Assembly (NCBI GenBank): GCA_034401795.1
Contig: CM067372.1
Coordinates: forward strand, 35,342,351 to 35,406,350
DNA from: Chaetoderma sp. LZ-2023a
Lineage: Eukaryota > Mollusca > Caudofoveata > Chaetodermatida > Chaetodermatidae
Length of the DNA: 64,000 nucleotides
Direction of reading: 5' to 3'
Below the pieces are notes generated by a model. It searched no databases, was not told the DNA's origin, and saw only the letters and a program-made list of their open reading frames with translations. The position numbers and the translations under genes are program-made. Shown here piece after piece: positions 1 through 12,883 of the stretch (positions are counted from its first letter, which is position 1; every line of letters starts with the position of its first letter).

Positions 1-523
1 TTAAAATTTACGCAAATATCGCAATAACCATCTGAACAGAGCTCGGGTGCTCGGTTGACTATAGTTGACTAGCTAGTTAACTATTTGAAGTTCGACTCAG
101 AATCAAGTTAGCTATAGCTAACTATGGTTAGGAGTCGAACTTGACATTTGTGAAATGCCACGTCTTGAAATTTCTGCTGATAAATCCTAAAAGTTTGATG
201 ACACAACTTCCAATGTTATATCACTCTGGCAAGAACTTCCGTAGATCAGTCTTGGTATACACCAGACGAAACAGTTACTGATACAACCAATTCAACAGAG
301 CTTTCGTGGATTCTTTTCATATTTTCGGTTCCGATAGTGTTACAGTGCCGGCATGGACTGAACGTAATCTGATCACGACTTCTGACAATAATCATATGTG
401 TACCATAGACTATCTGCCGATTGTTAATGGCCCTGCGCGTGAAACACATTCAGACAATTCTCGCGCGTAATGAACCCAGGACAGAATAATGTAATAGCAC
501 TGGATCAACAACTTTATTGTAAA
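1..523. other. Non-coding stretch with nested palindromes
   Basis: No supportable gene. Positions 88-98 and 132-142 form a perfect 11-bp inverted repeat, and between them 107-122 is a perfect 16-bp palindrome (GTTAGCTATAGCTAAC), so the segment could extrude a small double hairpin. The rest is unremarkable A+T-rich sequence. Confidence 0.5.
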
Positions 524-905
524 GCCAAAGAATAGCCCTTTCCACTTTATCAACCCGTCCTATGACGTCATAATCAACTACGCGACGTGTAGAATGACAT
601 CATAATGAATAACGTCATGAATGACGTCGACAAGTACGTCACGAACGCATAATTGAAGACGGACTATGCGTTGTTGTACGAATTGTATGGCTTTAATATT
701 TAATAAATCTTCTGTTGGATATTTTGAAACTAAGTTGACTGGGCGCTGTTGCTGCCACAGGCAGCAGGCAGCAACAGCACCAAGTCAAATTAGTTACAAA
801 AGATTCAAAGGCTTACCTGTATAGTTTTCAGAAAATTGATAGTTAGGGCATTCTGGGATCGATCAATCCCAAGGCGGGCAATGTGGGCGGAGTTATGATA
901 GAGAT
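524..905 (+). mobile_element. MITE of the CRE/hairpin family, copy 1
   Basis: About 380 bp sharing the family layout seen throughout the window: a TTTCCA-type end, a TGACGTCA palindrome (565) and further CGTCA half-sites, a GTACGAATTGTATG block, TTTAATAAA, then an inverted-repeat core (TTTGAAACTAAGTTGACTG ... CAAGTCAAATTAGTTACAAA), and a tail with GATCGATC and a GGGCGGAG-like block. No coding capacity. Ends are placed by comparison with the other copies in this window and may be off by some bases. Confidence 0.75.
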
Positions 906-914
906 GGGAAAATC

Positions 915-2600
915 ATGTTGCTTGTCAAGACATTTGCATACCTCCCGGAGCCTTTCACATTGCCAAGAACTCCGTGGTCATCATTGGACAGGAGTTCACT
1001 GACTCTGGACTTGTGGAAGCGTGGAAAGAGTGTGGAGCCTTCTGTGATTGCACAGATAACAGCAATATGCAAGAAATGTTATACAATCGAACACTTATTA
1101 GTGCAGATAAACTTACCTTTGAGACACTGCGGAAAATACTATGGCCAAGTCTCGTGTTGTCCTCCAAGGACAATGATGAAGAAATCGAATGTGAAATCCG
1201 CTTAGATGCGACGAATTTAGTGAAGGCGTGATCGGCACCAAATGTACTCAAACTTTTAGATGAAACCTCAACCACCCACTATTAGATTTTGGATTGCAGA
1301 TAGTTTCAGTCCTATGAAATTGGAAACTGCACAACTCACTGTGCCTTCACTGTAATGCTTCCTTGGATGGCTTTGTATAATAGCATAAATTATGCGCAGT
1401 GGGGAGTTGTTTATCTTGCTGATGCAATGCAAATTGAAAGAACTCTCCATGCTATTTGCGCCAAGTTTCTCATGGGAACTTTCGTTCAGGGGACATCGCA
1501 GAACTTATTCAGTTATTTGTCTACTGATCAGGCAATAGAGCACATAAATGAAATAGACAAAACTACGGTAGTTTCATTGGAATCACACGATCAGATCGTC
1601 CAAGAGACCAATGATGCCTTAAATATAATGAATGTAGCCGCATAGTTGATGATACATACAACCTTCTTGGCATACATGTGCGTGGTGACAAAACCTCTTC
1701 TAGTACCAAAGACACTGGACTTACCAGATTCATATGCGAGAAACAAGATGTTAAAAAAATAGTTAAACAATTGAATGGGTGTGTTGCTTTTAGCCAGGAT
1801 AAGCTTGATGTTGTCCGCTTGGCAACACATGGTGCTTCTCTTCTCCAAATGTAAGGCTAAATCAAGTCAGGGGATTTTGTACAATCTCGTTTATGTGCAT
1901 GCGATGCAAACCTTTATGATAAGTTACAACAGTTAAAGAGTTTGACCTTAGCATCAATGTACCAAGGGCAAAGCGTTTATAGCAATAGTTCAGAAACAGA
2001 AGATGATTAAAGCTGACAGAAAACGATGTCAACATTTGCTAGCTTCAAAAGATGCGGGTCGTCAAATTGACTAAATAATTTCTTTCCTATGATCTGTCAC
2101 CTGTTCGGCTATCACTTGCGAACATTTCAGGACAACTACGGTCTACAAATAAGACAGCAAGGGACAACAATGGTAGAATTTCTCACATCAACAAACTTAA
2201 AAACATGTACTGTCATTGATGGCCAAGCCCTGGTGAAACCAACCTAAGCAAAGAACTTTGGCAATCTTACTGATCAATGCAATTATAGCAGCTGTGGTTA
2301 GTCATTTCAGTAATTCCTGTTCACGAGTATATGTTGTCATTGACAGGTATGATGGACCTACTATTAAAGATTCAACAAAGCTTCACAGAGCTGGGAGTAA
2401 TAAGTCAATTCGGCATGATTGACAACATGAGCATTCCATTGACCAGTAAATGGAAAGAGTTTATGAGCATTGTTGAGCATAAAGCGTAACATCAACATTT
2501 CTCGAGGCTACATCTTCTTAACAATACTTGGTTCAATCTGCGTGATGACGATGTTGTAACACCTGCTGGCTTTATTGATAGGTAGCTGTCAAGTAAAAAC
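915..2600 (+). pseudogene. Decayed relic of XPG-nuclease/CXC transposon gene
   Basis: Broken reading frames here match, in order, the protein of the better-preserved element at 38,766-42,375. The frame at 974-1231 (LVEAWKECGAF ... TFETLRKILWPSL) aligns with the segment containing GKSYNRGVRAHK. The frame at 1355-1645 (YNSINYAQWGVVYLADA) matches MDRTNYARWLPIYLADM. Near 2090-2130 a frame reading YDLSPVRLSLA matches TYELSAVPLSLS. Near 2335-2400 a frame reading VIDRYDGPTIKDSTKLHRAGS-like residues matches the VFDRYD segment. Frames are interrupted by many stops and shifts, there is no single open frame, and I cannot find terminal repeats. It is an old copy of the same family and not functional. It lies upstream of, or in an intron of, annexin gene 1. 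Confidence 0.7.
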
Positions 2601-3305
2601 GCTAAAATGTACCAGAAGAGTCTATGCGCGCAATGAATCAGCCAGAATCCGAGTAACATAACTGAATACTCTGATTACGAAACCTAGCATCTTCTGTTCT
2701 TTGACCCTACTATCATGTAGTATATAGACATCAGTCTAAATTTTACATGACTAGTCAGAGCATCACACTTTGAAAATTATCCTTTTACACTCCATGTTCT
2801 ATTTATTTATCTATGCCAAAACATTGCCAGTTATTAGTTATATCCCATATAACATTTGCACATGTTTATATATAATGCAGATGCTATTCGTGTCCATTGA
2901 GTATGCCAGAAGTGTTACCTAACCAAATTTCACATCTTTAAGCTGGCAAGATATTGCTGTTTTAGTAAATGTAGTTTTTTTAGTAATGACCGCCAACATG
3001 ATGACGTCATAACTGGCTAATACAGGTGAAATTTAAGTGGTATCTGGACCTAATGAGATCAATATGGATCACAGGCAATAACGGACATGGTGACACATGC
3101 CGCACTTGCGTCCTCCCTGAAGTGATTTCAAGGCCTATTTTGACCAGCTTCTGCACGCTCTTTAACCATAAACACCTTGCAAAAAAACCTGATCATCCGC
3201 CTATCATATTTCAGGCGGTGACATTAATTTGTTGCCATAACAATCTAGGGATATATGTATGCTTAAATGTGGCATATTAATGTGGGTATATCTTTGTTTA
3301 AACAG
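2601..3305. other. Presumed annexin gene 1 intron
   Basis: No coding exon recognised. A solitary TGACGTCA palindrome lies at about 3002-3009. The 3' end (polypyrimidine-poor TTTGTTTAAACAG) is the splice acceptor of the exon at 3306. Confidence 0.45.
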
Positions 3306-3418
3306 TTACGGTTGCTCGGGACATGGGTCGCTTCTTTGCTTGGAGAATCAATGTCAGTATTGGCGGGCTGGGTACCGATGATGAGGACCTTACTCGACAG
3401 ATTCTCTCCAGGAGTGAG
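3306..3418 (+). CDS. Annexin gene 1, penultimate coding exon (first half of repeat 4)
   Basis: Annexins are cytosolic proteins that bind acidic phospholipid membranes in a Ca2+-dependent way. Read in phase 2 (first two bases complete a codon from the previous exon), this exon encodes TVARDMGRFF..., then GGLGTDDEDLTRQILSRSE. The GLGTDD element is the type II Ca2+-binding loop, and the ILSRSE ending is the usual end of helix B in repeat 4. It is bounded by AG before 3306 and a GT donor (GTGAGC) at 3419, leaving phase 0. The next codons in annexins are typically IDL, which is exactly how both downstream candidate exons (8129 and 18328) begin. Earlier exons (repeats 1-3) are not in the window. 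The exon is too short to appear as a long open frame and was found from the protein motif. Confidence 0.9.
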
Positions 3419-3516
3419 GTGAGCGATCACTAACATCGTGACTTACATCTAAAATTGAGTGATTAATAATCGCTAACGTGAACGTAAAGATCGCACAGAT
3501 TAAAACTAAGAGATTG

Positions 3517-6130
<2,614 letters not shown>

Positions 6131-6204
6131 TTGTGTTATCTTCAGAGGGGTTCGTTTGTTCATGTTTCCGCAGTGCAATTCTTGCAGCTGCGAACGGCAA
6201 TCCA

Positions 6205-6790
6205 CCGTTCCAGAGTATCCATCTATCATCTGACGTCATATGACGTCATAATCAGCTAAGTGGCGGCTAGGATGACGTCATAATCAGTACGTCATAAATG
6301 ATTCTATTTGGCCCGTCTTTAACTCTTAATTGTGCGAATTGTATGTCGCTACCATTTAATAACTGCTAATTTAATATACAAGATGTGTTATATGTCGCCG
6401 CTGTCTGTAAAAGTCGCCCAGTAAAGATGGTCCAGGTTTGGCCATCTGCTAAGGAAGTCAGAAGCGAGACCAGCACAGAGAGCCTTGGAATTCGCCCTAC
6501 TAGGAGCCAGCAAATCAAGAAAGCAGGACTCGCTACATTCAAGTCAACAATGGACCTGAGGAAGTTTAGGATTTCGGCTGAGGGCAAGACATAGTGGTCA
6601 AAAGCGAAGAAGGACTAATTGCAGCTGTAGGATGTTTCTACTACTACAGCCGCAGAATACAGTACTCATACATACCATTTAATAAACATGCTGTTGAATA
6701 TTTTGAAACCAATTTGACTGGACGCTGTTGCTTCCATAGTTACAACATATTCAATAGCTTATCTGCATAGTCAAACGGACAAAAACACGT
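6205..6790 (+). mobile_element. MITE of the CRE/hairpin family, copy 2, interrupted
   Basis: The 5' half (about 6205-6365) carries three TGACGTCA palindromes (6231-6285) and the TTTGGCCCGTCTTTAAC and CGAATTGTATG blocks. The 3' hairpin half resumes at about 6670 (AATAAACATGCTGTTGAATA...). The roughly 300 bp between them (6365-6665) are unrelated to the family and look like an insertion; their 69-codon open frame has no recognisable product. Confidence 0.65.
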
Positions 6791-8128
6791 GGGAAGATTA
6801 AAGTGAATGTCCGCGTTATCCCCATCACTGTATTATGGAGACATCAGTATGCAGTGGCCAATATTGACAAGGAAGGTAACTATCTTTGCCTAGCAGCCAG
6901 TGAGCCGCATAGAGGTATCTTACAGTTGCTGGCGTTTGAGATAAGGACGTCATTCACGTCTACGGTGAGAGGACATGCTGCAGGCATATTCTAGTTACTC
7001 GCCTCGTCTTGTAGGTACGTCGAATTTTGTGTGATTTAATGATCCATGACGTGACGTAATTATTATTCCCCAGTCGTCACGTGGTATTGTCTTTGAGATT
7101 ATTAACTCTCATTCGTACAGTCTTAATGGAATTCCATGGCAACCATACATGATATGTGCTGGATATTTTGAAAAGACCCGATTTCAAGTTGTTTCCTTCG
7201 AATACTCACTCGCTTTGACGCAAATATATCCGTGTTCTCCCTACAAATAATTTGCGCTCTGATATCACTTACTACACGGTGATACAGAGGGATAATTATT
7301 TCTGCCTGTATTAGGCAAACATATTATGCCACCCTTTAATAAATAAAGTATTCACGGCAACCCCCACCCACCCTGATAATCTGAATTGTCAATCTGCCAC
7401 CACAATGCTGGTGCGCAGTATGACATTGGCAGAGCTCTGACGGTGTTAGAGTCAGATACATAAGCGTATGACATTATCAGATACCAACACGATACCTCTG
7501 AGAATCAATGCCCTTTAAAAAATACTTACCATATCATGCACACAAACAATTCCCACGGCATATCCGCAAACTGAAACTCAAAGCCAAGCGTGTTTGATTT
7601 AATAGGGGAAACCATCCCAGCAAAACGTTAAGACTAAATCGCCACGTTTGCTACATTATACATAACGCTAGGCAATATTGACAAACAATATTGTCAAAAA
7701 CAGTGTGATAGTTGACTAGATTGCCTCACTAATAATACATCTCATGCATCAGCTGGTGATTACGTAGTTTCATATAAAGACTCACATTAACATAATATAT
7801 AAACCAGTACATGTGCGCTTTAGTCATCATCTGCGTAGTGTATGCCAAAAGACATTAGCTAAACAATTGCTAATATATCCACTAGGCAAGACGAACCACG
7901 AAAACAAACAGCAGATGAAATAGACTAGTTATTTATCATTGCGAATTGATTTTAATGGACATAACTTACAATAATATGTATTTATCAAAGTAATCAAAAT
8001 CACTCCCATAGACTGCATAATTGAGTTACCATTAGTTCACCTAGTTCAGCCTATCTGACTGATGTAGAAAACAAACAATCTTCCTGGTGGAATTCAGAAT
8101 ATGATGCCCCTGTTGTTGTGTATTTCAG
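6791..8128. other. Annexin gene 1 intron, no feature seen
   Basis: No exon, transposon or array recognised. It ends in TTGTGTATTTCAG, the acceptor of the exon at 8129. Confidence 0.5.
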
Positions 8129-9499
8129 ATTGATCTTGACGAGATAAAGAAGTCATATTTATCCAGATATGGCCGCCGTTTGCTTGATGATGTCAGAGAT
8201 GACACTGGTGGCGACTATCAGGGTCTCTTGATGACAATTGTCGGAAAAGTAATCAGCCCAGCTGTTGAGGTGGAACAACCCAGTGCAGATGTTGTAGGGG
8301 AGGAAATCAGCCCAACAACTGAGGGGGAGACACCCAGCCCCGATACGACCACACCAGTAGTTGAGGCAGAAACAACTAGTCCCGTAACAGAGGGGGATAC
8401 CACCAGTCCAGGAACAGAGGGGGCTACCACCATCGCTGCAACAGAGGGGGCTACCACCACCGCTGCAACAGAGGGAGCTACTACCACTGCAACAACGGAG
8501 GGGGGTACCACCAGCCCCGAAACAGAGGGAGATAGCACCAGCCCCGTAACAGAGGGGGATACCACCAGTCCAGTAGTAGAAGGGAATACCACCAGCCCAG
8601 TAGCTGAAGGGGATGCAGCCATCCCAGTAGTAGAAGGGGGTAAAGTTAGCCCAATAGTGGAGACTGACCCCATAGGTCCAGGAGCAGAGGTGAATACGTC
8701 CAGCCCGGTAGCTGAGGGTGATACATCCAGCCCAGTAGCTGAGGGTGATACGTCCAGGCCGGTAGCTGAGGGTGATACGTCCAGCCCGGTAGTTGAGGGG
8801 GATACGTCCAAACCAGTAGCTGAGGGTGATACGGCCAGCCCGGTAGCTGAGGGTGATACGTCCAGCCCGGTAGCTGAGGGTGATACGGCCAGCCCGGTAG
8901 CTGATGGTGATACGTCTAGCCCGGTAGTTGAGGGGGATACGTCCAAACCGGTAGCTGAGGGTGATACGTCCAGCCCGGTAGCTGAGGGTGATACGGCCAG
9001 CCCGGTAGCTGATGGTGATACGTCTAGCCCGGTAGCTGAGGGTGATACGTCCAGTTCGGTAGCTGAGGGTGATACGTCCAGCTCGGTAGCTGAGGGTGAT
9101 AAAGTTAGCCCAGTAACAGAGGGGAATACAACCAGCCCAGCAGTTGCAGGAGATGCCAGCAGTCCAGTAGCTGACGGGGATACGACTAGCCCAGTAGTTG
9201 AAGAGGATACGGCAAGCCCAGTAGCAAAGGGGGATAAAGCTAGCCCAGTAGTGGAGACGGGCCCTACAAGTCCAATAGCAGAGGGGGATACGGCCACTCC
9301 GGTAGTCGAGGGGAGTACGTCCAGCCTGGTAACTGATGGTGATAAAGTTAGCCAAGTAGATGATACGAGTCCAACAAGCCCAGTAGTAGAGGATGGTAAG
9401 ACCAGTTCAATAAGTGCAGGAGATACCACTAGCCCCGCAGATGACGTCGATAAAAGCAGTCCCATAGTGGATGGGAAGACAAAGAAGCCTACAGGTTGA
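8129..9499 (+). CDS. Annexin gene 1, last exon A: end of repeat 4 plus 416-residue repetitive tail
   Basis: The acceptor AG at 8127-8128 opens a phase-0 exon. Residues 1-40 (IDLDEIKKSYLSRYG ... LLMTIVGK) are the second half of annexin repeat 4, with the acidic DDTGGDY segment that completes the Ca2+ site. Annexins normally end one or two residues after this point. Here translation continues for 416 residues (8249-9496, stop 9497-9499) made of about 45 degenerate 9-residue units whose consensus is GDTSSPVAE (27 bp). The tail contains no Cys, Phe, Trp, Tyr, Met or His and is rich in Ser, Thr, Pro, Val, Glu, Asp and Gly, with a short basic end (GKTKKPTG). Units between about 8690 and 9100 are nearly identical, indicating recent expansion by unequal exchange; outer units are diverged. 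It is presumably disordered, acidic and a candidate for phosphorylation or O-glycosylation, but its function is unknown. The exon joins in frame to 3418. Confidence 0.88.
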   Translation: MDLDEIKKSYLSRYGRRLLDDVRDDTGGDYQGLLMTIVGKVISPAVEVEQPSADVVGEEISPTTEGETPSPDTTTPVVEAETTSPVTEGDTTSPGTEGATTIAATEGATTTAATEGATTTATTEGGTTSPETEGDSTSPVTEGDTTSPVVEGNTTSPVAEGDAAIPVVEGGKVSPIVETDPIGPGAEVNTSSPVAEGDTSSPVAEGDTSRPVAEGDTSSPVVEGDTSKPVAEGDTASPVAEGDTSSPVAEGDTASPVADGDTSSPVVEGDTSKPVAEGDTSSPVAEGDTASPVADGDTSSPVAEGDTSSSVAEGDTSSSVAEGDKVSPVTEGNTTSPAVAGDASSPVADGDTTSPVVEEDTASPVAKGDKASPVVETGPTSPIAEGDTATPVVEGSTSSLVTDGDKVSQVDDTSPTSPVVEDGKTSSISAGDTTSPADDVDKSSPIVDGKTKKPTG

Positions 9500-10683
9500 G
9501 GTGGGTGAGTGGGCAATGCAGCCCATCACTTGCCTTGGATGTCAAAATCTAGACATGTTAAATTAAATTCTGAACATTTAAGAATTAAGTAACTTTAATA
9601 CTATAAGATTTAGAACATAGCTCTTACTAATACTGTTAGGTAAGCTTGCTATATGTGACAGTGGTAGAAACTATCTTAAGGTCACTGTGCAAAAGGCTAC
9701 ATTCTAGGTTAAAGTTGGCAGAAACTATCTTAATGTCACTCTGAAATAGGCTACACTCCAGTCCTCTACCCGACAATCAAAGTAGACCGTCCATGTGGAA
9801 GGATACCAAATAGAATTGGAAGGTGTTGCATAATAGAGAGTAATAGCTTGCATCAACGCTCTTAAAGATACACCCAGTTAACACATAGAAGGCCTAATTG
9901 AATAATGAGACTAGCAGAATAACATCAGAAGACGAGAATATTAAATGTGATTTTTGTGTCGTTTATGACGAGATATCCTCTTTGGCAGTAACGCACTGAA
10001 TCAGGGAATAACGAACGAATTTTAAAAAGAAAAATAAGTCTTCTTTGATTAACTGTTTTCCTGGAACATGACATATGGAATAAGCTCATTGTCTTGGATG
10101 GAAAAATGGCATTCTGCAAGATCTGTGACTGGATGACAGATGTTTATTTTCTAGCCAATCTCGCGACAATCAGTTGCTATCTTAGCCGCCCCATCACGGT
10201 GTGTACACTGAGCACGAGTTGACTCGCTATGCAATAGGAAACTGGATGTTGTGAGCTAACTATTTAGGAGTATACATTTATATGATACGAAAACTTACCT
10301 CATCCTCCACTACACACTCAGATGCTACATTTGGCCACATTTAAACTATGCTTGGTACCTGTAGGCAAGCTGTTGACTATTTTGCAACTAATTTGATTAG
10401 AAGCTGTTGCTGCCACCAGATTTCGATCGAGTTAGTTTCAAAATAGTCACCATGATAGTTAGTGGTATAACATAATACAGAACACCCTCTAGCTGCGCCT
10501 GCATGGTATCACAGACTATCGCTTAAGGAGATACAATGGAGGCGTGCAAGAACCAAGATCATCATGGCATCAACACGCAAGTTATTGTGATAGAGAAATA
10601 GACTCGTATCTGGACATGGATGATAGGGAATCTCTCTGACAAAATCTATCAGGAGAATGTGAGGTTTGAGAGGAGATAAGCAT
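9500..10683. other. Possible 3' UTR of exon A, then intergenic or intron
   Basis: An ATTAAA hexamer at 9562-9567 could be the polyadenylation signal for the transcript ending in exon A. A degraded copy of the TTTGAAACTAATTTGACTG hairpin core lies at about 10,365-10,455. Nothing else is recognised. Confidence 0.35.
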
Positions 10684-10920
10684 CCCTTTAATCTTCGAAT
10701 TTGTTCAAGAAAATTTCAATTTTCTCATAGGAAATGTCTATTTTCAGACCAAGAAGACCATTTTTGAAAATCTACTACTGGAATGACTGGGTCTGATTTT
10801 TAGAGCCAGTCATGACAGTGGTAAAATTTCAAAAATAGTCTTCTCTTAGTCCGCAAATGGACCTTTCTAAGGACCGCCGCAGAAGCTGTTTTTGGCTTAT
10901 ATGAATGTTAAAGGGGTTTG
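10684..10920. mobile_element. Hairpin MITE, family 2, copy a (diverged)
   Basis: About 235 bp inverted repeat whose arms carry CAGACCAAGAAGACCATTTTTGAAAAT and its complement, centred on ACTGGGTCTGATTTTTAGAGCCAGT. Four other copies occur at 25,145, 42,500, 60,130 and 61,563. It has no coding capacity. Confidence 0.75.
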
Positions 10921-12102
10921 ACGAACAATGCCCCCATAGCTGCCATGGCATCTGCTCTCCGAGCTTGGTTTGAACATAGCTTAGATGCGTTGAAGGACCT
11001 CTTTACGGCACACACTATTTGATTCGTGTACATAATTCATATATGTTTCTGTCCTACCTGTGGGGGTTAGATTTCCGCTTAGCTGGCCACACATTACATT
11101 GTGGATAAATATATTAGTGTCATGCTTTTCACTTTAAAATGTAACCATTACATGAGATTATTATTATTTTAGTTGTATATGATCACCCAATGATGAGATT
11201 GATCCTAAATGATGTAATAATCAGAACGTAATAAACATGAATATCATTGACACATACAGCTCTTATTATCTACAAAACAATGTCATATAAAGCAGACACG
11301 GTATTGCATACTGAGGTACAGTCTGTCTTTGGGATGGCTTTATTAGCTAGACATTCAACACCAGTATCTCAATTTAAGAGCATCAATATAATTATGATGT
11401 TGCATATTTGAAGCGATTATAGCTGAAATTGTGGCACCAACCGTTTTCAAGAACATTAGTTTGAAAATATTCATACTTCAATTTGCTCATCATATGTCCA
11501 GTGGTGGTGGTGCTCAGATGGTGGTGGTGGTGGTGGTGGTGGTAGTGGTGGTGGTGGTGGTGGTGGTGGTGGTGGTGGCGGTGGTGGTGGTGGTGGTGGT
11601 GCTGCTGCTGCGGAAATGTCAAATCTGTCAGATCTATTTAGATTTATGAATGTTCACGTACCCCTGGTTGGTATACGTCATTGGATTTACAGATTAAATA
11701 AATGGTGTCAAGACGCAGAAATCTAACAAACGGTAATACATAGTGATGGCGTATAGATGTATATTGTGCTTAGACATTGTAGCAAATTATATATATATAC
11801 ATGCACAATGGTTGTGCCCATGTATGGTCGATATATACGCGGGTTCTTTTTATTGAGTAACACTGACCACTAGATTTAGACTCAGAAGTACGTCCCACTC
11901 CGTTGCGGAGGCTGGCAGCCCGGGGACGCGCTTGCGCGCCTACAATAGATTGGGCTATCAAAGATGAAAAGGGTATAGGCATTCAACAAGGACTGAGTTG
12001 CTGTATTCATTTATGAGTTTTGAAGAGAATATGTCTCATAAACTTATGGAACCGATGAAACCGTTTCCGTATTCAGCGCATCTTGGAGTTTCTGCTTTCT
12101 AT
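10921..12102. other. Non-coding, contains a (GGT)n tract
   Basis: A (GGT)n microsatellite with TGC interruptions occupies about 11,502-11,608. Otherwise I see no gene in this stretch. Confidence 0.6.
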
Positions 12103-12470
12103 AATTGACCTTTCCAGTTTTAGCTATGCTCAACCAATCTACAGCTAAGCTCCACCCACACCACGCTCATGTTGGGATCTATCGATCTCTGAACTCATGA
12201 CTATCAATTTCCAGAAAACTATAGAGTAGGCTGTTGAATATTTTGAAACTAGTTTGACTGCGCCCAGTCAAATTAGTTTCAAAATATTCGACATAATGTT
12301 TAGGAAACTGTAAAGACATAGAATTCGTAACGTGTCGGACTATTAAGTGTTTAAGACGGACTAAATCGAATCAGTCATGACGTAATGATTACGACGTCAT
12401 CCTACACGTCACATAGTTCATTATGACGTCATATGATGGATGGATAAACTAGAAAGGTGAATTACAGACC
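12103..12470 (-). mobile_element. MITE of the CRE/hairpin family, copy 3 (minus orientation)
   Basis: Reverse-oriented full-length copy. It starts TTTCCAGTTTTAGCTATG, contains the complete hairpin core (GAATATTTTGAAACTAG ... CAAATTAGTTTCAAAATATT) with a very short loop, then the CGTCA-rich block with TGACGTCA near 12,424. It ends in AAACTAGAAAGG, the complement of its start. It abuts copy 4 head to head. Confidence 0.8.
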
Positions 12471-12872
12471 CTTCCAGTTTATCAATTCATCATATGACAT
12501 CATAATCAACTACGTGACGTGTATGATGACGTCATATTGAATAACAAAGTTATGTACGTCACAAACGCTTAATTGAAGACAGACTACGCGTTGCTGTACG
12601 AATTGTATATGTTTACTATATAATAAACATGCTGTTGAATATTTTGAATCTAATTTGACTGGGCGCTGTTGCTGCCATGGGCAGCAACATCAATCAGTCA
12701 AATTATTTTCAGAATATTCAACAGCTTACCTGTATAGTTTTCTGGTAATTGATAGTCGGGGAGCTCAGCGATCGATCGATCCCAACACGAGCGAGGTGTG
12801 GGTGGAGCTCAGCAAGAGATGGGCGTGGTATAGCTAAAACTGGAAAGGTCCATTATAGACCTTCTCCACTCA
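12456..12872 (+). mobile_element. MITE of the CRE/hairpin family, copy 4
   Basis: Full-length forward copy. It starts CCTTCCAGTTTATC, has a TGACGTCA near 12,528, the GTACGAATTGTATATG block, AATAAACATG, and the hairpin core 12,632-12,725 with its CTGTTGCTGCC...GGCAGCAAC loop stem. It ends TAAAACTGGAAAGG. The two ends are mutually complementary (CCTTTCCAGTTT-type terminal inverted repeat). The 31-bp satellite starts 12 bp beyond it. Confidence 0.82.
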
Positions 12873-12883
12873 CGCTATACCAC

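Noticed and set aside
8159-9516. Long antisense open frames (398 and 432 codons) opposite annexin exon A
   Set aside because: They mirror the 27-bp periodicity of the tail; a repeat whose unit is a multiple of 3 keeps antisense frames open. The sense frame continues an annexin domain, the antisense frames match nothing.
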